Positions 23,772 through 35,430 are shown, counted from the stretch's first letter. The stretch: DNA of 64,000 nucleotides from Ovis canadensis (GCF_042477335.2 NC_091255.1:33830501-33894500), one strand, 5' to 3'. Program-made: numbers and translations. The notes: generated by a model from the letters alone, not told the origin.

Positions 23772-23862
23772 AAGTGAAAAGTGAAAGTGAAGTCACTCAG
23801 TCGTGTCTGACCGACCCCATGGACTATAACCTACCATGCTCCTCCGTCCATGGGATAAGCGA
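23772..23862 (-). repeat. Partial Bov-A SINE, antisense
   Basis: 'gaaagtgaaaagtgaaagtg', then 'cactcagtcgtgtctgac' and 'ccatggactataacctacc', truncated after about 90 bp. Confidence 0.75.
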
Positions 23863-23913
23863 CTCATCAAATGGGCTTAATAACAAATTAGACACATGAA
23901 AAGAAAAAATTAG

Positions 23914-24765
23914 AGCCTTTTGGCTCTCTGCGTAGTACCATGGTGGTTAGCATGAGTAAGCATCTTATGAAAGGAGGTGAAAAGGGAGCCAAGAAGAAAG
24001 TGGTTGACCTATTTTCTAAGAAACATTGGTATGAAGTGAAAGGACCAACTATGTTCAATATAAGAAATATTGGGAAAACACTAGTCACAAGAACTCAACT
24101 CAAATCACATATGATGGCCTCAAGGGTCATGTTTTTGACGTGAGCCTTGCTGATCTGTGACTGATACAGCTGCATTTAGAAAATTCAAGCTAATTACTGG
24201 GGATGCTCAGGGCAAACGCTGCCTGATTAATTTCCATGATGTGATCTGACAAAATGCTCCATGGTCAAACAATGGCTGACCATGACTGAAGCTTGCGTTG
24301 GTGTCAAGACCACCAGCAGTTATTTGTTTCCTCTGTTCTGTGTGGGTTTTACTAAAAAAAGGCAACAAAAAGATTTGGAAGACCTCTTATGCCCAGCACC
24401 ATCAGTTTCACCAAATCCACAAGATGGTGGAAATCATGACCCGAGAGCTGCAGACAGGTGACATGAAAGAGGCAGTCAGTAAACTGATTCCAGACAGCAG
24501 TGGAAAAGGCAGAGAAACTTGCCAATCTGTTTATCTGCTCCGTGACATTATTGTTAGAAAAGTAAAAATGCTGAGGAAGCCTAAGTTTGAGTGGGGAAAA
24601 CTCATGGAGCTGCACGTGAAGGTAGTCATTCTGGAAAAGCTACTGGGGAGGAGACAGGTGCTAAAGTTGGACAAACTGATGGATACGAGCCACCAGTCCA
24701 TGAATCTGCTTAAAACTCAGACTTCAATGGTGACAAATAAAATATATCTTGTTTGGGGGTGGGGG
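23914..24765 (+). pseudogene. RPS3A: RPS3A processed pseudogene
   Basis: An intronless copy of the ribosomal protein S3A mRNA (264 residues in mammals). It starts in the 5' UTR ('ccttttggctctctg') and continues through ATG at 23940 into [20 protein letters not shown] and [16 protein letters not shown]. Later blocks include [38 protein letters not shown] and FVRKVKM-like text (here [15 protein letters not shown]). The frame is broken by stops and shifts, for example TGA after about 66 codons and another near 24246. It ends in the 3' UTR with 'aataaaatata'. Similar flanks (agaaaaaattagag at about 23901, agaaaagttagag at about 24769) suggest a target-site duplication. It lies in the last KIAA0753 intron, in sense, and is nonfunctional. 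Confidence 0.92.
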
Positions 24766-24822
24766 GAGAGAAAAGTTAGAGACTCGGACATAGGATAGAA
24801 GAAAATGTCTAGAGCGAAGCAT

Positions 24823-25040
24823 GTGCTGTGCTGAGTTGTCACAGTCGCGTCCAACTCTGCAGCCCTATGTTGCAGCCCGCCAGGCTCCTCTGTCCATGGG
24901 ATTCTCCAGGCAAGAAAACTGGAGTGGGTTGCCATTTCCTTCTCCAGGGCACCTTCCCTACCGAGGGCTCAAACCTGGGTCTCTTAAGCCTCCTGCATTC
25001 GCAGGTGGGTTCTTTACCACTAGTGCCACCTGGGAAGTCA
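24823..25040 (-). repeat. Bov-tA SINE, antisense
   Basis: 'tgctgagttgtcacagtcgcg' through 'ctccaggcaagaaaactgg' to 'ttctttaccactagtgccacctgggaag' (in parts). Confidence 0.88.
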
Positions 25041-25880
25041 TGAGTGATACATGGAGACACACAAAAAGATGAAAATGAAGAGAGGATGAGAGACATGGAG
25101 GATAAAGGTCAAGGTCTAATACACATGTGGCTGGGGTCGCAGGAGAGGAAGGAGAGGGAATGGGTCAGAAGGACATCCAAAGAGATCATGGCCGATAACT
25201 TCCCCAAAGTAACACTAGACATCAAGCCACAGATTCAAGAAGCTCTAAAAGTCCCAAGCAAGAAAAACAGAAGAAATCCATAGGTAGCATATATCACAGT
25301 ATTGTTGGAAAATGAAAGACCAAGAGAAAAAAATCTTAAAAATCAGCCAGAAGAAGGAAGATGGAGAAACAAACACAGTGGAGGCTGGGTGCCCTGGTGT
25401 GAAGCTGCAGAAGAGAAAGCTGCCAGTCTGGATGTAAGCCCGGTGAAATGTGCCTCAAGAAGGAAGGCAGGAAAGGTTCTAGACAAAGCCACAAAAATTG
25501 ATTACCAGTAGACCGTCGCTATAGGAAATAGCGAAAGGGTATTTTTCAGGCAGAGCAAAAACAGTCACAGGTGAAAAGGCAGAAATACAAGAAGGCATGG
25601 ATTAAGAAAAAGTCAGTAGTAGGCAAGTGAATATTGACTGTATAAAACAATAAGCTGATATCTTGTGGGGGTGTATGACTATATGCTGAAGTGCATGATA
25701 ACAGTAGCGTAGAAATTGGGAAGAGGATAAACAGAGTTAGTGTCCTAAGGTTCTTGCATTGTCTGGGAAACTGGTAAGAATATCAATTAATGTTATAGTT
25801 TAAGGCAAGGATGCTTATTGTAATCTAGAGTTAGCCCCTAAAAGAATAGTAAAATAGTGTACAATACCCAAATTAAAAGT
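25041..25880 (+). repeat. Old L1-derived sequence, sense
   Basis: A decayed sense L1-like tract: 'gataacttccccaaagtaac', 'acatcaagccacagattcaag', 'aaaaatcttaaaaatcagcc'. No open frame. Subfamily not assigned. Confidence 0.5.
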
Positions 25881-26879
25881 GAAAAAGCAATTTAAACAAT
25901 CACAGAATCCTAAAAAAGTTAAGAAAGAAGAGAGAACAGATAGACATAAAGAAAATACTTAGTATTTTAGTAGAAGGTCAGCTGTATCAGAATTACGTTA
26001 ATGAAAGAGCTCTTTACATACCCATTAGAAGACTAAAGATGGTCAGATTAGCTGCCCCCCCCCCCTCAAAAAAAACAAAACCACAAAACAGCTGGGACAG
26101 GAATGGGGCAGAAGGGATAGGAAAAGGGGAGGGACACTTAGCTTCATTTCGTCTCTTGTATACTTCAGAATTGTTAATGTTTCCTGTACAACCCTCCAAA
26201 TCAACAAGGTTTGAAGGATGTTGAGCAACCCTAAATTGGAATACAGGAAGAAACTGACTGTATATCTAAGAAATAGCCACACTAAAGGGATACACACAGA
26301 TAAGAACTTGTCTAAGTCACTTTTGAATGTAGTATTTTGACTCTGTATCCTCTGGCTAAAGACAAAGACTGTAAACACATGTTAGATTCTAATAAGTAAG
26401 TTTCTTTTACCCAGCAGCATGGGTTAACAATTCTAAAATACTTTCTCTGTATTTTAGTACTGATTGAATAAGTATGTTGTGAATAATGACAGTCAGGTTT
26501 CGGGGGGAGGCTAGAATGAATCCTCTGTTTTGCAGTGAGATTGGAGGTATTATGACTTATGGTTTTTGATAGGTACAGAGATAGATGCGGGCGGTGCATC
26601 CTTGCACCTCTCTGTCTGAGCCTGTCTGCTGAGAGGGCCTGGAAGCCATGACACACTTAGCAGCAACGAGCACACTTGGTACCCAGATTGTGGTTTCTAA
26701 AATACTCTTCTCCATGACAAGGCACCAGGGCTCCTTGGAGAATTGGCCAGTTCCAAGACTGGGGCTGGGAAAATGTAAGATGAACCTGAAACTTCATTTT
26801 GTGCCAGAATGGAAGTGTTCAAAGAATGACGGGGGCATGTCAAGAGGACGTAGGAGCTGACTTGAAGGGACTCCTGCCG
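25881..26879 (+). other. Intron, nothing recognised
   Basis: Last KIAA0753 intron. It contains a C10 run followed by an A-rich tract near 26055-26085. Short open frames are present without recognisable homology. Confidence 0.4.
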
Positions 26880-27800
26880 GCCATTCGGGGAGACACTGAA
26901 TATCAAAATAAGTAATAATAGAAACAGATTGCAAGCTGTTGAATAAGAATCCATAAGACCAAGCTGATATGAATGAATGAATGGATACATAAATTCATAA
27001 ATAAGTAATTGAGAAGGGAAAGCTCTTCCGCACAGTAGCATGCCAACTATTGAACAGAGAAGGAATGATGAAATTAGAAAATCGGTGTTGGCAACCTTGT
27101 AATAATTGATTCTGCAAGTTTGATGAGAAGCAGAATATTTACACAGTCTCAAAGTATCTCCCTGCAACATACGTATTAATTACAAAGGGGAGGTAGTAAC
27201 TACAGGCTAGAGACTTGGCAGACATCAGCATGACCAGGTGACAAAAATTAACTCTCATCGTAATAAGACAAATAATGCACTGAAGGGACACAGCATCCCT
27301 TCTGGGCATTTGTTCCCAAAACATAGAACGTGAACCTGACCATGAGGAAGCGTCAGACAAATCCACACTGAGAGACAGTCTTAAAAACAAAGCTTCTGCT
27401 CTTCAAAAAATGTTAAGATCATAACACACAAAGACTGAAGAACCATTCTAGACGAAACTGAAGACCTGTGACTGACCATTGGCTGCCACACGCGGTCCTC
27501 CATTGAGTCCTGGACAGTCTACAGAATCTTTTCTTTCAAAGGACTTCTTTTGGACAGTTGGCAGAAAAATTGAAAAGGTCTGTCGGTAAGACTGGATAGC
27601 AGTGTTGTGCTTGTGCCTAGTCACTTAGTCGTGTCCAGCTCTCTGTGACCCCCATCAGCAGTAGCCCACCACGCTCTTCTGCCCGTGGGATTCTCCAGGC
27701 AAGAACACTGGAGTGGGTTGCCATTTCCTTCTCCAAGATAGTAGTATTATGTGAGTGTCAGTGTTAAGATGTTTATAATTGTATCAGGCTTATTTAAGAG
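26880..27800 (+). repeat. Old L1 3' end, sense, interrupted by a SINE
   Basis: L1M-type 3' text: 'cgtgaacctgaccatgagg', 'cagacaaatccacactgag', 'cactggactgg'-like decay, then 'cagtgttaagatgtttataatt' after the SINE at 27603-27737. Diverged. Confidence 0.5.
27603..27737 (-). repeat. Partial Bov-tA SINE, antisense
   Basis: 'tgcctagtcacttagtcgtg' to 'ctccaggcaagaacactgg' and 'ccatttccttctcc'. It is inserted into the older L1 3' tract. Confidence 0.85.
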
Positions 27801-28124
27801 AATGTTTTTGTTTTCAGGAAATGTATCCAGAAGTACTGCATGTGTTTGTGTGTGTGTAGAGAAACTTGCAATTTCCTGCCCCCTGTCCCATAAAGAAGAC
27901 CCCCATCCTTTCTTCTGTCAGGCAGTTGGTAAGCTGTGGGAAGTGGGCTGGGCCAGTTAGTTAGCATCCAGCCACCTCTGTCAAGCCATTTAAGTGTCTG
28001 GCCTTCTCTGGCTTCAGCTGTCTCGAGGGTGAGGTCCCTCCAGTAGGTGTTAACAGGCCTCTACCTCAAGCCTGACTTTGGAGTCTAAGCACTACCTTCT
28101 TACTGTCTAAGGAAGCAAGACCTC

Positions 28125-29380
28125 TCACCTTGTTTTTCTTTTTTTTTCTTTCTTTCTTTTTTTTTTTAAATTTTAAAATCTTTAATTCTTACATGCATTC
28201 CCAAACATGAACCCCCCTCCCACCTCCCTCCCCATAACATCTCTCTGGGTCATCCCCATGCACCAGCCCCAAGCATGCTATATCCTGCGTCAGACATAGA
28301 CTGGCGATTCAATTCTTACATGATAGTATACATGTTAAAATGCCATTCTCCCAAATCATCCCACCCTCTCCCTCTCCCTCTGAGTCCAAAAGTCCGTTAT
28401 ACACATCTGTGTCTTTTTCGCTGTCTTGCGTACAGGGTCGTCATTGCCATCTTTCTAAATTCCATATATATGTGTTAGTATACTGTATTGGTGTTTTTCT
28501 TTCTGGCTTACTTCACTCTGTATAATCGGCTCTAGTTTCATCCATCTCATCAGAACTAATTCAAGTGAATTCTTTTTAACGGCTGAGTAATACTCCATTG
28601 TGTATATGTACCACAGCTTTCTTATCCATTCATCTGCTGATGGACATCTAGGTTGTTTCCATGTCCTGGCTATTATAAACAGTGCTGCGATGAACATTGG
28701 GGTACATGTGTCTCTTTCAATTCTGGTTTCCTCGGTGTGTATGCCCAGCAGTGGGATCGCTGGGTCATAAGGTAGTTCTATTTGCAATTTTTTAAGGAAT
28801 CTCCACACTGTTCTCCATAGTGGCTGTACTAGTTTGCATTCCCACCAACAGTGTAGGAGGGTTCCCTTTTCTCCACACCCTCTCCAGCATTTATTGCTTG
28901 CAGATTTTTGGATCGTAGCCATTCTGACTGGTGTGAAGTGGTACCTCATTGTGGTTTTGATTTGCATTTCTCTAATAATGAGTGATGTTGAGCATCTTTT
29001 CATGTGTTTGTTAGCCATCCGTATATCTTCTTTGGAGAAATGTCTGTTTAGTTCTTTGGCCCATTTTTTGATTGGGTCGTTTATTTTTCTGGAGTTGAGC
29101 TGCATAAGTTGCTTGTATATTTTTGAGATTAGTTGTTTGTCAGTTGCTTCATTTGCTATTATTTTCTCCCATTCAGAAGGCTGTCTTTTCATCTTGCTTA
29201 TATTTTCCTTTGTTGTGCAGAAGCTTTTAATTTTAATTAGATCCCATTTGTTTATTTTTGCTTTTATTTCCAGAATTCTGGGAGGTGGATCACAGAGGAT
29301 CCTGCTGTGATTTATGTCTGAGAGTGTTTTGCCTATGTTCTCCTCTAGGAGTTTTATAGTTTCTTCACCTTGTTTTTCTT
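28125..29380 (-). mobile_element. Young ruminant L1, 5'-truncated, with 16-bp TSD
   Basis: An antisense L1 of about 1,224 bp (28141-29364) bounded by a perfect direct repeat TCACCTTGTTTTTCTT at 28125-28140 and 29365-29380. A T/C-rich tract at 28141-28167 is the antisense poly-A tail, followed by the L1 3' UTR. The ORF2 C-terminal part then reads open on the minus strand down to a stop at 28455 for about 300 residues. It includes a C..C..H..C cluster around [14 protein letters not shown] and the usual [13 protein letters not shown] end. The uninterrupted frame and perfect duplication indicate a recent insertion. The 5' truncation means it cannot move by itself. Confidence 0.95.
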
Positions 29381-29502
29381 CTTCCAAAATACTTTAGCCA
29401 TTCTTGGCCCTTTGAATTTCTGTTTAAATCTTAAAAGTGACTCGGTAAGTCCCTCAACTGAGTAACAGAACGGCTCCCATACTTGGCTATATGTACCTTT
29501 AG

Positions 29503-29640
<138 letters not shown>

Positions 29641-30472
29641 CGGCTCACTGGCCAAGGGGTGGCACCCCCGCTTGGTTTTAGCCACAGGAAGGCTTTGTCC
29701 TCAGCTGTCCCTCCGGGCCTAGAAGAGCTGCCCACTGGGACGAAGGACGCGCCTCACTCTGATCCTCTCATTGTCAGAGCGAATGGTTCTGATAGCTTAT
29801 GACGGGATGTGTCCTATTTATGAGTGCCCAGGAAACATGAATCGATGACAGTATAATATTTTCTGAATGTGTAGTTTTCCCATTGAAATACCATGGTCAT
29901 TCCACTGGCTCAGTTTGGTGATCAGAAGGTTCTGAAAGGTAATAGATTAAGTCTGCTTCACACAGGGATTCAAGTTGCTGTTGACCTGCCCTGATGCCCG
30001 CACAAGAGCAGTTACTGTCTGGTCCCATCACCTGGCTCATGTTCCCTGCTCTGAGAGTTCCTACCAGGACACCTGTCCTGCTGGGTTATAGACTTTTGTC
30101 CAGCACAGGACTTGGTTATGCTGCCCAGCCCTGCTCTCTTATTAAAATAGGAACCCAGCAGTTATCCGCGTGTAACAGCAAACACACGCTCCTCTCATTC
30201 TCAGTTGCTAAGTGCTTCTCCACATTTTTAGTCCCTCAAGTCTTCTGTTGCTGTGAGCTGACGTATTCTGATACACAAAACTCTGAATTCAGAGGAAGTT
30301 TATGGACCTCAGGAGAGGCTGCCTTCTCTGGGGTTTGGGCGGAGGTACGAGCTCACTCTCCTCCCTGCTGAGGTCATGAGTGTCTTATGTCTCCGCACCG
30401 GAAGGGAGCCTGAGTGGGAGGACAGAATAGATCCGGATGGTGTGAAGATGACAGGGTCTCCCCCAAGACAGG

Positions 30473-30478
30473 AATAAA
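30473..30478 (+). terminator. KIAA0753: Candidate proximal poly(A) signal
   Basis: AATAAA, 833 bp after the stop, in the context 'caggaataaactt'. Confidence 0.45.
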
Positions 30479-30983
30479 CTTAAGAACCACAACAGCTTAG
30501 TCCTCGAACGTCTTATAAGTCCTGTTTTACCAGGAGGAAAGCCTCTTGTGCTTTCAGAAACTGAGTTCAGAAAAAGAAAAGGAACGTGTCTAAAATAAGG
30601 CCGCTGCCTGGAAAAAGTCCCCTCACTTTTCTTTGCCTGAGGCCTTTGGTGGAAGAAATGTAGAGAACGAGCGACGTGAGACACACCCCGCGGAATAATG
30701 TGAATCTTTTTATAGCACGCACAGTGTTGTCATCTGGGATTTGCCTCTGAAGTACAAGTATTTCAGGTGATAATTTAAGCTGCTTGATCACATGTACTTG
30801 TGCAAAATTGATTTTCATTTAATGTTAATGTTTTCCTGCTTAATTTTATATAACCTCAGAATTTAAAAGGCCTCAAGGGAAATTATAGGTCTTTAATTTG
30901 AGGAATTACATAATGTACACTTGAATGGATAGAAGCGTCTGTTATTGATAATTTGAGTGGCGGTTTTTATTGTTGATTTTTTA

Positions 30984-30989
30984 AATAAA
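30984..30989 (+). terminator. KIAA0753: Candidate distal poly(A) signal
   Basis: AATAAA in 'tttttaaataaagttgg', with a T/TG-rich downstream context. Confidence 0.5.
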
Positions 30990-31159
30990 GTTGGTATTTT
31001 AAAGTATCTACATGTTGCTTTAAAATAATTTACATATCCTTTTTCCTCTCAGGCAAAGTGAAATGGGATTTACAGGAACCACTGAGAATACTTTTATATT
31101 TAATATGAGTATAGTGGATTATTTGCCACCTCTCATCCTCCCCCAGAAAGAAATACATG

Positions 31160-31330
31160 ATAATGAAAGCTAACATTTATTGAGCACATACTATGTACCA
31201 GCCATAGGTCTAAATGCTTTCCCTGTATTAATTTATTTAATCCTCATATCCATGTGAGGTGGATACCATTATTATTCCCATTTTATAGATGAATCAGATG
31301 AGGCCCAGGATGGGGCGATAATCTGATCAA
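31160..31330 (-). repeat. MIR SINE, antisense
   Basis: 'ctaacatttattgagcacat', 'actatgtaccagccatagg', 'tttaatcctcatatcc' and 'cccattttatagatgaatcag'. A clear antisense MIR. Confidence 0.8.
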
Positions 31331-32045
31331 ACAAGCCTATGTTCAGCAATGCCGTGGGCATGGGTTCATTTACTTACTCCATGAAGATAGTTGTCGAAGT
31401 TTTGAGAGTTCACTTGAATGCATCTTCCTGTCTGCGCTCAGCGTGTGACGCCACCCCTCCAGACGCTGTGGTCTGGAGCAGTCCTTTGCTAAGTCCTGTC
31501 TGCTACAGAGTCAAGTCCAGACTCCTTTGCTTTGTTTGCAGATCTTTCCAGCATCTCTCCTACTCCCTGTTGCTCTTGCCTGGGGGTGAGGCTTACACCT
31601 GCTTCTGGGTCCGCTCACTGCTCCACCGCCCTGGCCCACAGCGAACCTCCTCAGCCAAAGCTTATTCTTTGAAGATGCAAAAATAACCACAAGAAATTAA
31701 AACTTTCATCTGAAAATGGAAGTTGAATCCTTCAAATATAAATTTTCCTTTGTACAGCCTTGCAGTTATCCCAGACCTCTAGCATTTGTTCATGAGCAAA
31801 GGCTGGTCATTCTCTAATCCCCTCCAGTTTTCTCCTGACCTGTCCAGGTGTTCTTTTCAGAAACAGAGATGCATGTGTGTCGTAGTCCTGTGTTACATAG
31901 GCTGTCCCAATGGACAGACGTGCTGAAATCCCTGTGTTCCTCGCCCTGATCTGTCCAGCTTCACAGCCCTGGCCACTGGGGGCCCCCTGTTAACATGTTT
32001 GCCTGTTGTCTGTTCAGCTTCTTGAGGGCAAGGCCTCCGCCTAGC
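31331..32045. other. Intergenic, nothing recognised
   Basis: Unique-looking intergenic sequence; a 115-codon open frame at 31339-31686 has no recognisable homology. Confidence 0.4.
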
Positions 32046-32049
32046 CATG

Positions 32050-32236
32050 TAGTTGTCACTAAGTCGTGTCCGACTCTTGCCAGGCTCCTCTGTCCATTTC
32101 CTCTGGATTTCCCAGGCAAGAAGGCTGGAGTGGGTTGCCATTTCCTTCTCCAGGAGATCCTCTCAACCCAGGGGTCAAACCCACGTCAGCTGCATTGGCA
32201 GGTGGATTCTTTACCTAGGAACCTCCAGGGAAGCCT
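32050..32236 (-). repeat. Bov-tA SINE, antisense
   Basis: 'tcactaagtcgtgtccgac' through 'aggcaagaaggctggagtgg' to 'acctccagggaagcc', with an internal deletion after the A-box-distal part. Confidence 0.85.
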
Positions 32237-32835
32237 GGGGACAGGTAGGTAGTGCTCTGTAAATTGTTTTGAGTTAAAGAACAAGGCATACTTTTTCCTC
32301 AGATAGGTTTTGGTTTGGGATGGGGGCTCTATCACATATCTGCAGTGTCCAGGAAAATCTTTGTTAACTCTTGGTGACCTGCTGTATGATGCTGCCTGTG
32401 AGGAACTGTAGATTCCGTTTCTGAGGCACCGAGGCATTGGGGATTCCAACTCAGAACTTCCAGAACTACTGTGGAATGGGCATGGGGAAAGGGCAGAGGA
32501 GTGGATGGGAACTGCAGAAATGACTACTTTGGTGCTGGGGTCCCTTCCCCCTCTGCCTGTGGTGTTGGAGGTCAGAGGGGAGATGGTGAGGAGCATCCTT
32601 TCTGCCTCCCCCCCACTCCCTCCACTCACAGTTCCTGCTTCCCTGAAACTGAGGGGTGGGGACCGTGTGTGTGTGTGTACAAGGAGTGGGCAGCTGGAGG
32701 CAGGGCCTGGAGGAGCTATGAATTGGGCACCAGTGGGTCTGAAGGCAGGGGTGAGGGTCTGAGCGAAGCCTCCAGGGCCCAGAGGAGAGGAAGGAGCTCT
32801 AAGCCGGGTGGGAAATCTAGTTTCCTCTCTGGCGC
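32237..32835. other. Intergenic, nothing recognised
   Basis: G/C-rich unique sequence with a short (GT)n run near 32668. No gene evidence. Confidence 0.4.
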
Positions 32836-33290
32836 AGCGTGCCGCGTGTGTGCTAAGTCACTTCAGTTGTGTCTGAGTCTGTGACCCCATAGACTGCAGC
32901 ATGCCAGGATTCCCTGTCCTTCACTGTCTCTAGGAGTTTGCTCAAACTCAAGTCCATTGAGTTGGTGATACCATTCAACCATCTCATCCTCTGCTTCTTA
33001 TGTCCTCAATCTTTCCCAGGATCAGGATCTTTTCCCATGAGTCAGCTCTTTGCATCAGGTGAGCAAAGTATTGGAGCTTCAGCTTCAGCCTCAGTCCTTC
33101 CAATGAATATTCAGGGTTGATTTCCTTTAGGATGGACTGGCTGGATCTCCTTGCTTTCCAAGGGACTCTCAAGAGTCTTCTCCAGCACCACAGTTCGAAA
33201 GCATCAGTTTTTCAGCATCAGCCTGCTTTGTGGTCCAACTCTCACATCCAGACATGACTACTGGAAAAACCATAGCTTTGACTACACGGT
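32836..33290 (-). mobile_element. BovB 3' fragment, antisense
   Basis: It begins at the BovB 3' end ('gctaagtcacttcagttgtg') and runs back through 'tcatcctctgcttcttatg', 'gtcagctctttgcatcagg' and 'ccaactctcacatccagac', about 455 bp. More diverged than the copies at 8 and 21 kb. Confidence 0.9.
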
Positions 33291-34784
33291 TTATTAGTTG
33301 ATTGACCCTAATGCAGGCTGGCCTGGAAGGGCTTCTGCCAGGCATTTCGAGGGTTTCCTATAGACTTCCCAGGAAATCCCAGTTTGGGCTGCGGCCTGAC
33401 CCCAAGAGATCTCTATCAACTGGTCCATCAGGGCAGGTCTCACCCTGCCCCGGTGCGTAGCTCTGCTAATGGCCCTAGGCTGGCTGGCTCCCAGGACCTC
33501 AAGTGTGGCCTCAGACCCTCAGCCTGGATCAGGGAGCCCCTAAATTGCCCCCACCTTCTCTGATAACCCCCCTATATCTGCTCTTCTTCCTGGGGTCCTC
33601 TTAGCTGTTTCTGGGTCCATCTGCTTAGTAACCCTGATCAATTATTCTTTAACCAAATCTCTTGCTTTTCACCAACTTTTCTGACTGACTTACCATCCAC
33701 CCAACTGAACTTCTTCCTGTGGCTGAGTCCATGCGTTCCTGCCATGAACCTGCTGGCACCCCCACCAGCAATGCCCTAGTGGGTGTGGCCAGTCCCCTCC
33801 ATGTCCCACTGCCATAAAATGGGTACCACACCTGCACCCGCTACCCTTCCCTGAGCCCTGGTTCTCCCGGGAGCTGCTGGAGGGGCTCCTCCTCTCTCAT
33901 TCCACTCTGGATCCAGAAGTCACCCTCCCCCAGAGCCCCTTCTGTCACAGCCTTTGCCTTCCCAGGCACTTTGGCTTCCATTGCAACCCTCCCCCAGGGC
34001 CTTCCACGCCCGCTCTGGGGGTGCCTTCTCACCTTGCTCATTCCCTGCCCTCCCCTATAGCCAGCCTTCCTCACTGCCTCCTCCTGGGACCTTGCCCTTC
34101 TGCTCTGCTTGGCTCCCTGGAATCTTCCACCTACACACCATTCCTCTGTCTTCGCTTGGGTGTGGGTGAGGTCAGCCCAAGGCCTCGCACTTGTCACATG
34201 CCTGTGCTGAGAAACCCCTTCAACACTTCTGCCACTCACTGGGTGGGGCCCTGAAGACCTCGGCTCTGTCCCTGTCCCTGCCCGGCAGCCCGTTAGGGAA
34301 TGGGAGGATTGCAGCAGTGCCCTTCTCTAACACGCTGTGACCAGATCCTGGACACCCGGGCTCTGCCATCTACCCCGTGAACCCCAGGGTTCCCTGAGTC
34401 TGGCCTGAGTTCTAGGAGGCCCCCAGCAGACAGTTCCTCAAGATGGCCTGGGAAGCTGGGAGTCCAGAGAGCTGGGGAGATGAGGCTGGCTACCAGACCC
34501 CGTGCCTTTACAGCCCCTAAAGACCAATCTCCAGGGCCAGGGCCAGGGTCAGGGTCAGGAGGAAACAATGGTTCTCCTTAACCACGATTGTGCAACACAC
34601 CTGACCCAAAAGGTCAGGTGAATACCTGGGGTTTGACCCCATCCCACATCTCCTCAGCACTTTGCAAGTCACAAAATGCCTTTCAGTACATCCGTTCTCA
34701 TTCAGTCACTGCAGCCATCCTGCTTTGTGTAACACCGGTAACACAGACTACTTAAGAATGTGAGCCATGAGTTAAAATCTCCCA
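33291..34784. other. Intergenic, unique sequence with a GGG hexamer tract
   Basis: No gene recognised. It contains the G-quadruplex-type tract (CCAGGG)3(TCAGGG) at 34531-34560. Open frames on the minus strand (33841-34239, 34293-34568) look like GC-rich chance frames. Confidence 0.4.
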
Positions 34785-34932
34785 GGACCTCCATGCCTTA
34801 GTTTCCCAATCTGTGAAATGGGGATAAGAGTAGCGCCCACCCAGGGTTACTACGCAGGTTAAGGGAAATAATCCACGCAGAGTATTGAAAAGAGCACCCG
34901 GCAGATAGTAAATGCTCAACAAATGTTCACTC
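34785..34932 (+). repeat. MIR SINE, sense
   Basis: 'ccttagtttcccaatctgtg', 'aaatggggataagagtagc', 'cggcagatagtaaatgctcaac'. Standard sense MIR order. Confidence 0.75.
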
Positions 34933-35275
34933 GTAGGTTTATCACAAGGGGGGAACTTCTGGCTGTTCTCATAGCCTTTTTTCTGAAGTACTTTCTTTGC
35001 CTCCTTGGCCCTGTTGTTCTTCCTTCTCACAGCTCTGTGTCTCTTCTTGCCCTCGAAGCTGAACACTCGGCAACACTTCGCCATGCCTACGGCTGCCCTG
35101 AACCACATCTAGTTTCCTCTCCAGCTGGTCCCCTGGTCCCCTCAGAGAGTTGTCCCCTTTGGCCATGGGACTAACTGTATTACCGTGGACAGTGATCCTG
35201 CACGCTTGCTCTAGGGATCCCAAAACCTTCTGAAAGAGACCACACCCTTATGGGGCAGGGGGATAAAGTATGAAT

Positions 35276-35430
35276 AGCCTTGTTTTATCCTCTTTTTCCT
35301 TTTATTTGGCTGCACCAGGCAGCATGCAGGATCTTTATTCCCTGACCAGGGATTGAACTCACAACCCCCTGCATTGGGAGCGTGGAATCTTAACCACTGG
35401 ACTGCCAGGGAAGTCTCAACAGCCTTGTTT
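35276..35430 (-). repeat. Short CHR-type SINE with TSD, nested in MIR
   Basis: 'ttatttggctgcaccaggcagc' to 'actggactgccagggaagtc' in antisense, flanked by the perfect 10-bp repeat AGCCTTGTTT (35276-35285 and 35421-35430). It interrupts an antisense MIR that resumes with 'cacagatgaaaaaactgagg'. Confidence 0.9.

Larger units (their letters stand above)
29641..30989 (+). other. KIAA0753: KIAA0753 probable 3' UTR
   Basis: Two canonical AATAAA hexamers follow the stop, at 30473-30478 and 30984-30989, giving possible 3' UTRs of about 0.85 or 1.37 kb. The second is followed by 'ttggtattttaaag' and a U/GU-rich tract. Which is used cannot be told from sequence. No interspersed repeat was recognised inside, consistent with UTR sequence. 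Confidence 0.6.

Noticed and set aside
23940-24143. RPS3A-like open frame as a functional retrogene
   Set aside because: It stops after about 67 codons of a 264-residue protein, and further stops and shifts occur downstream.
28455-29387. 310-codon minus-strand open frame as a host gene
   Set aside because: It is the C-terminal part of L1 ORF2; its first codons come from flanking intron beyond the insertion's duplication.
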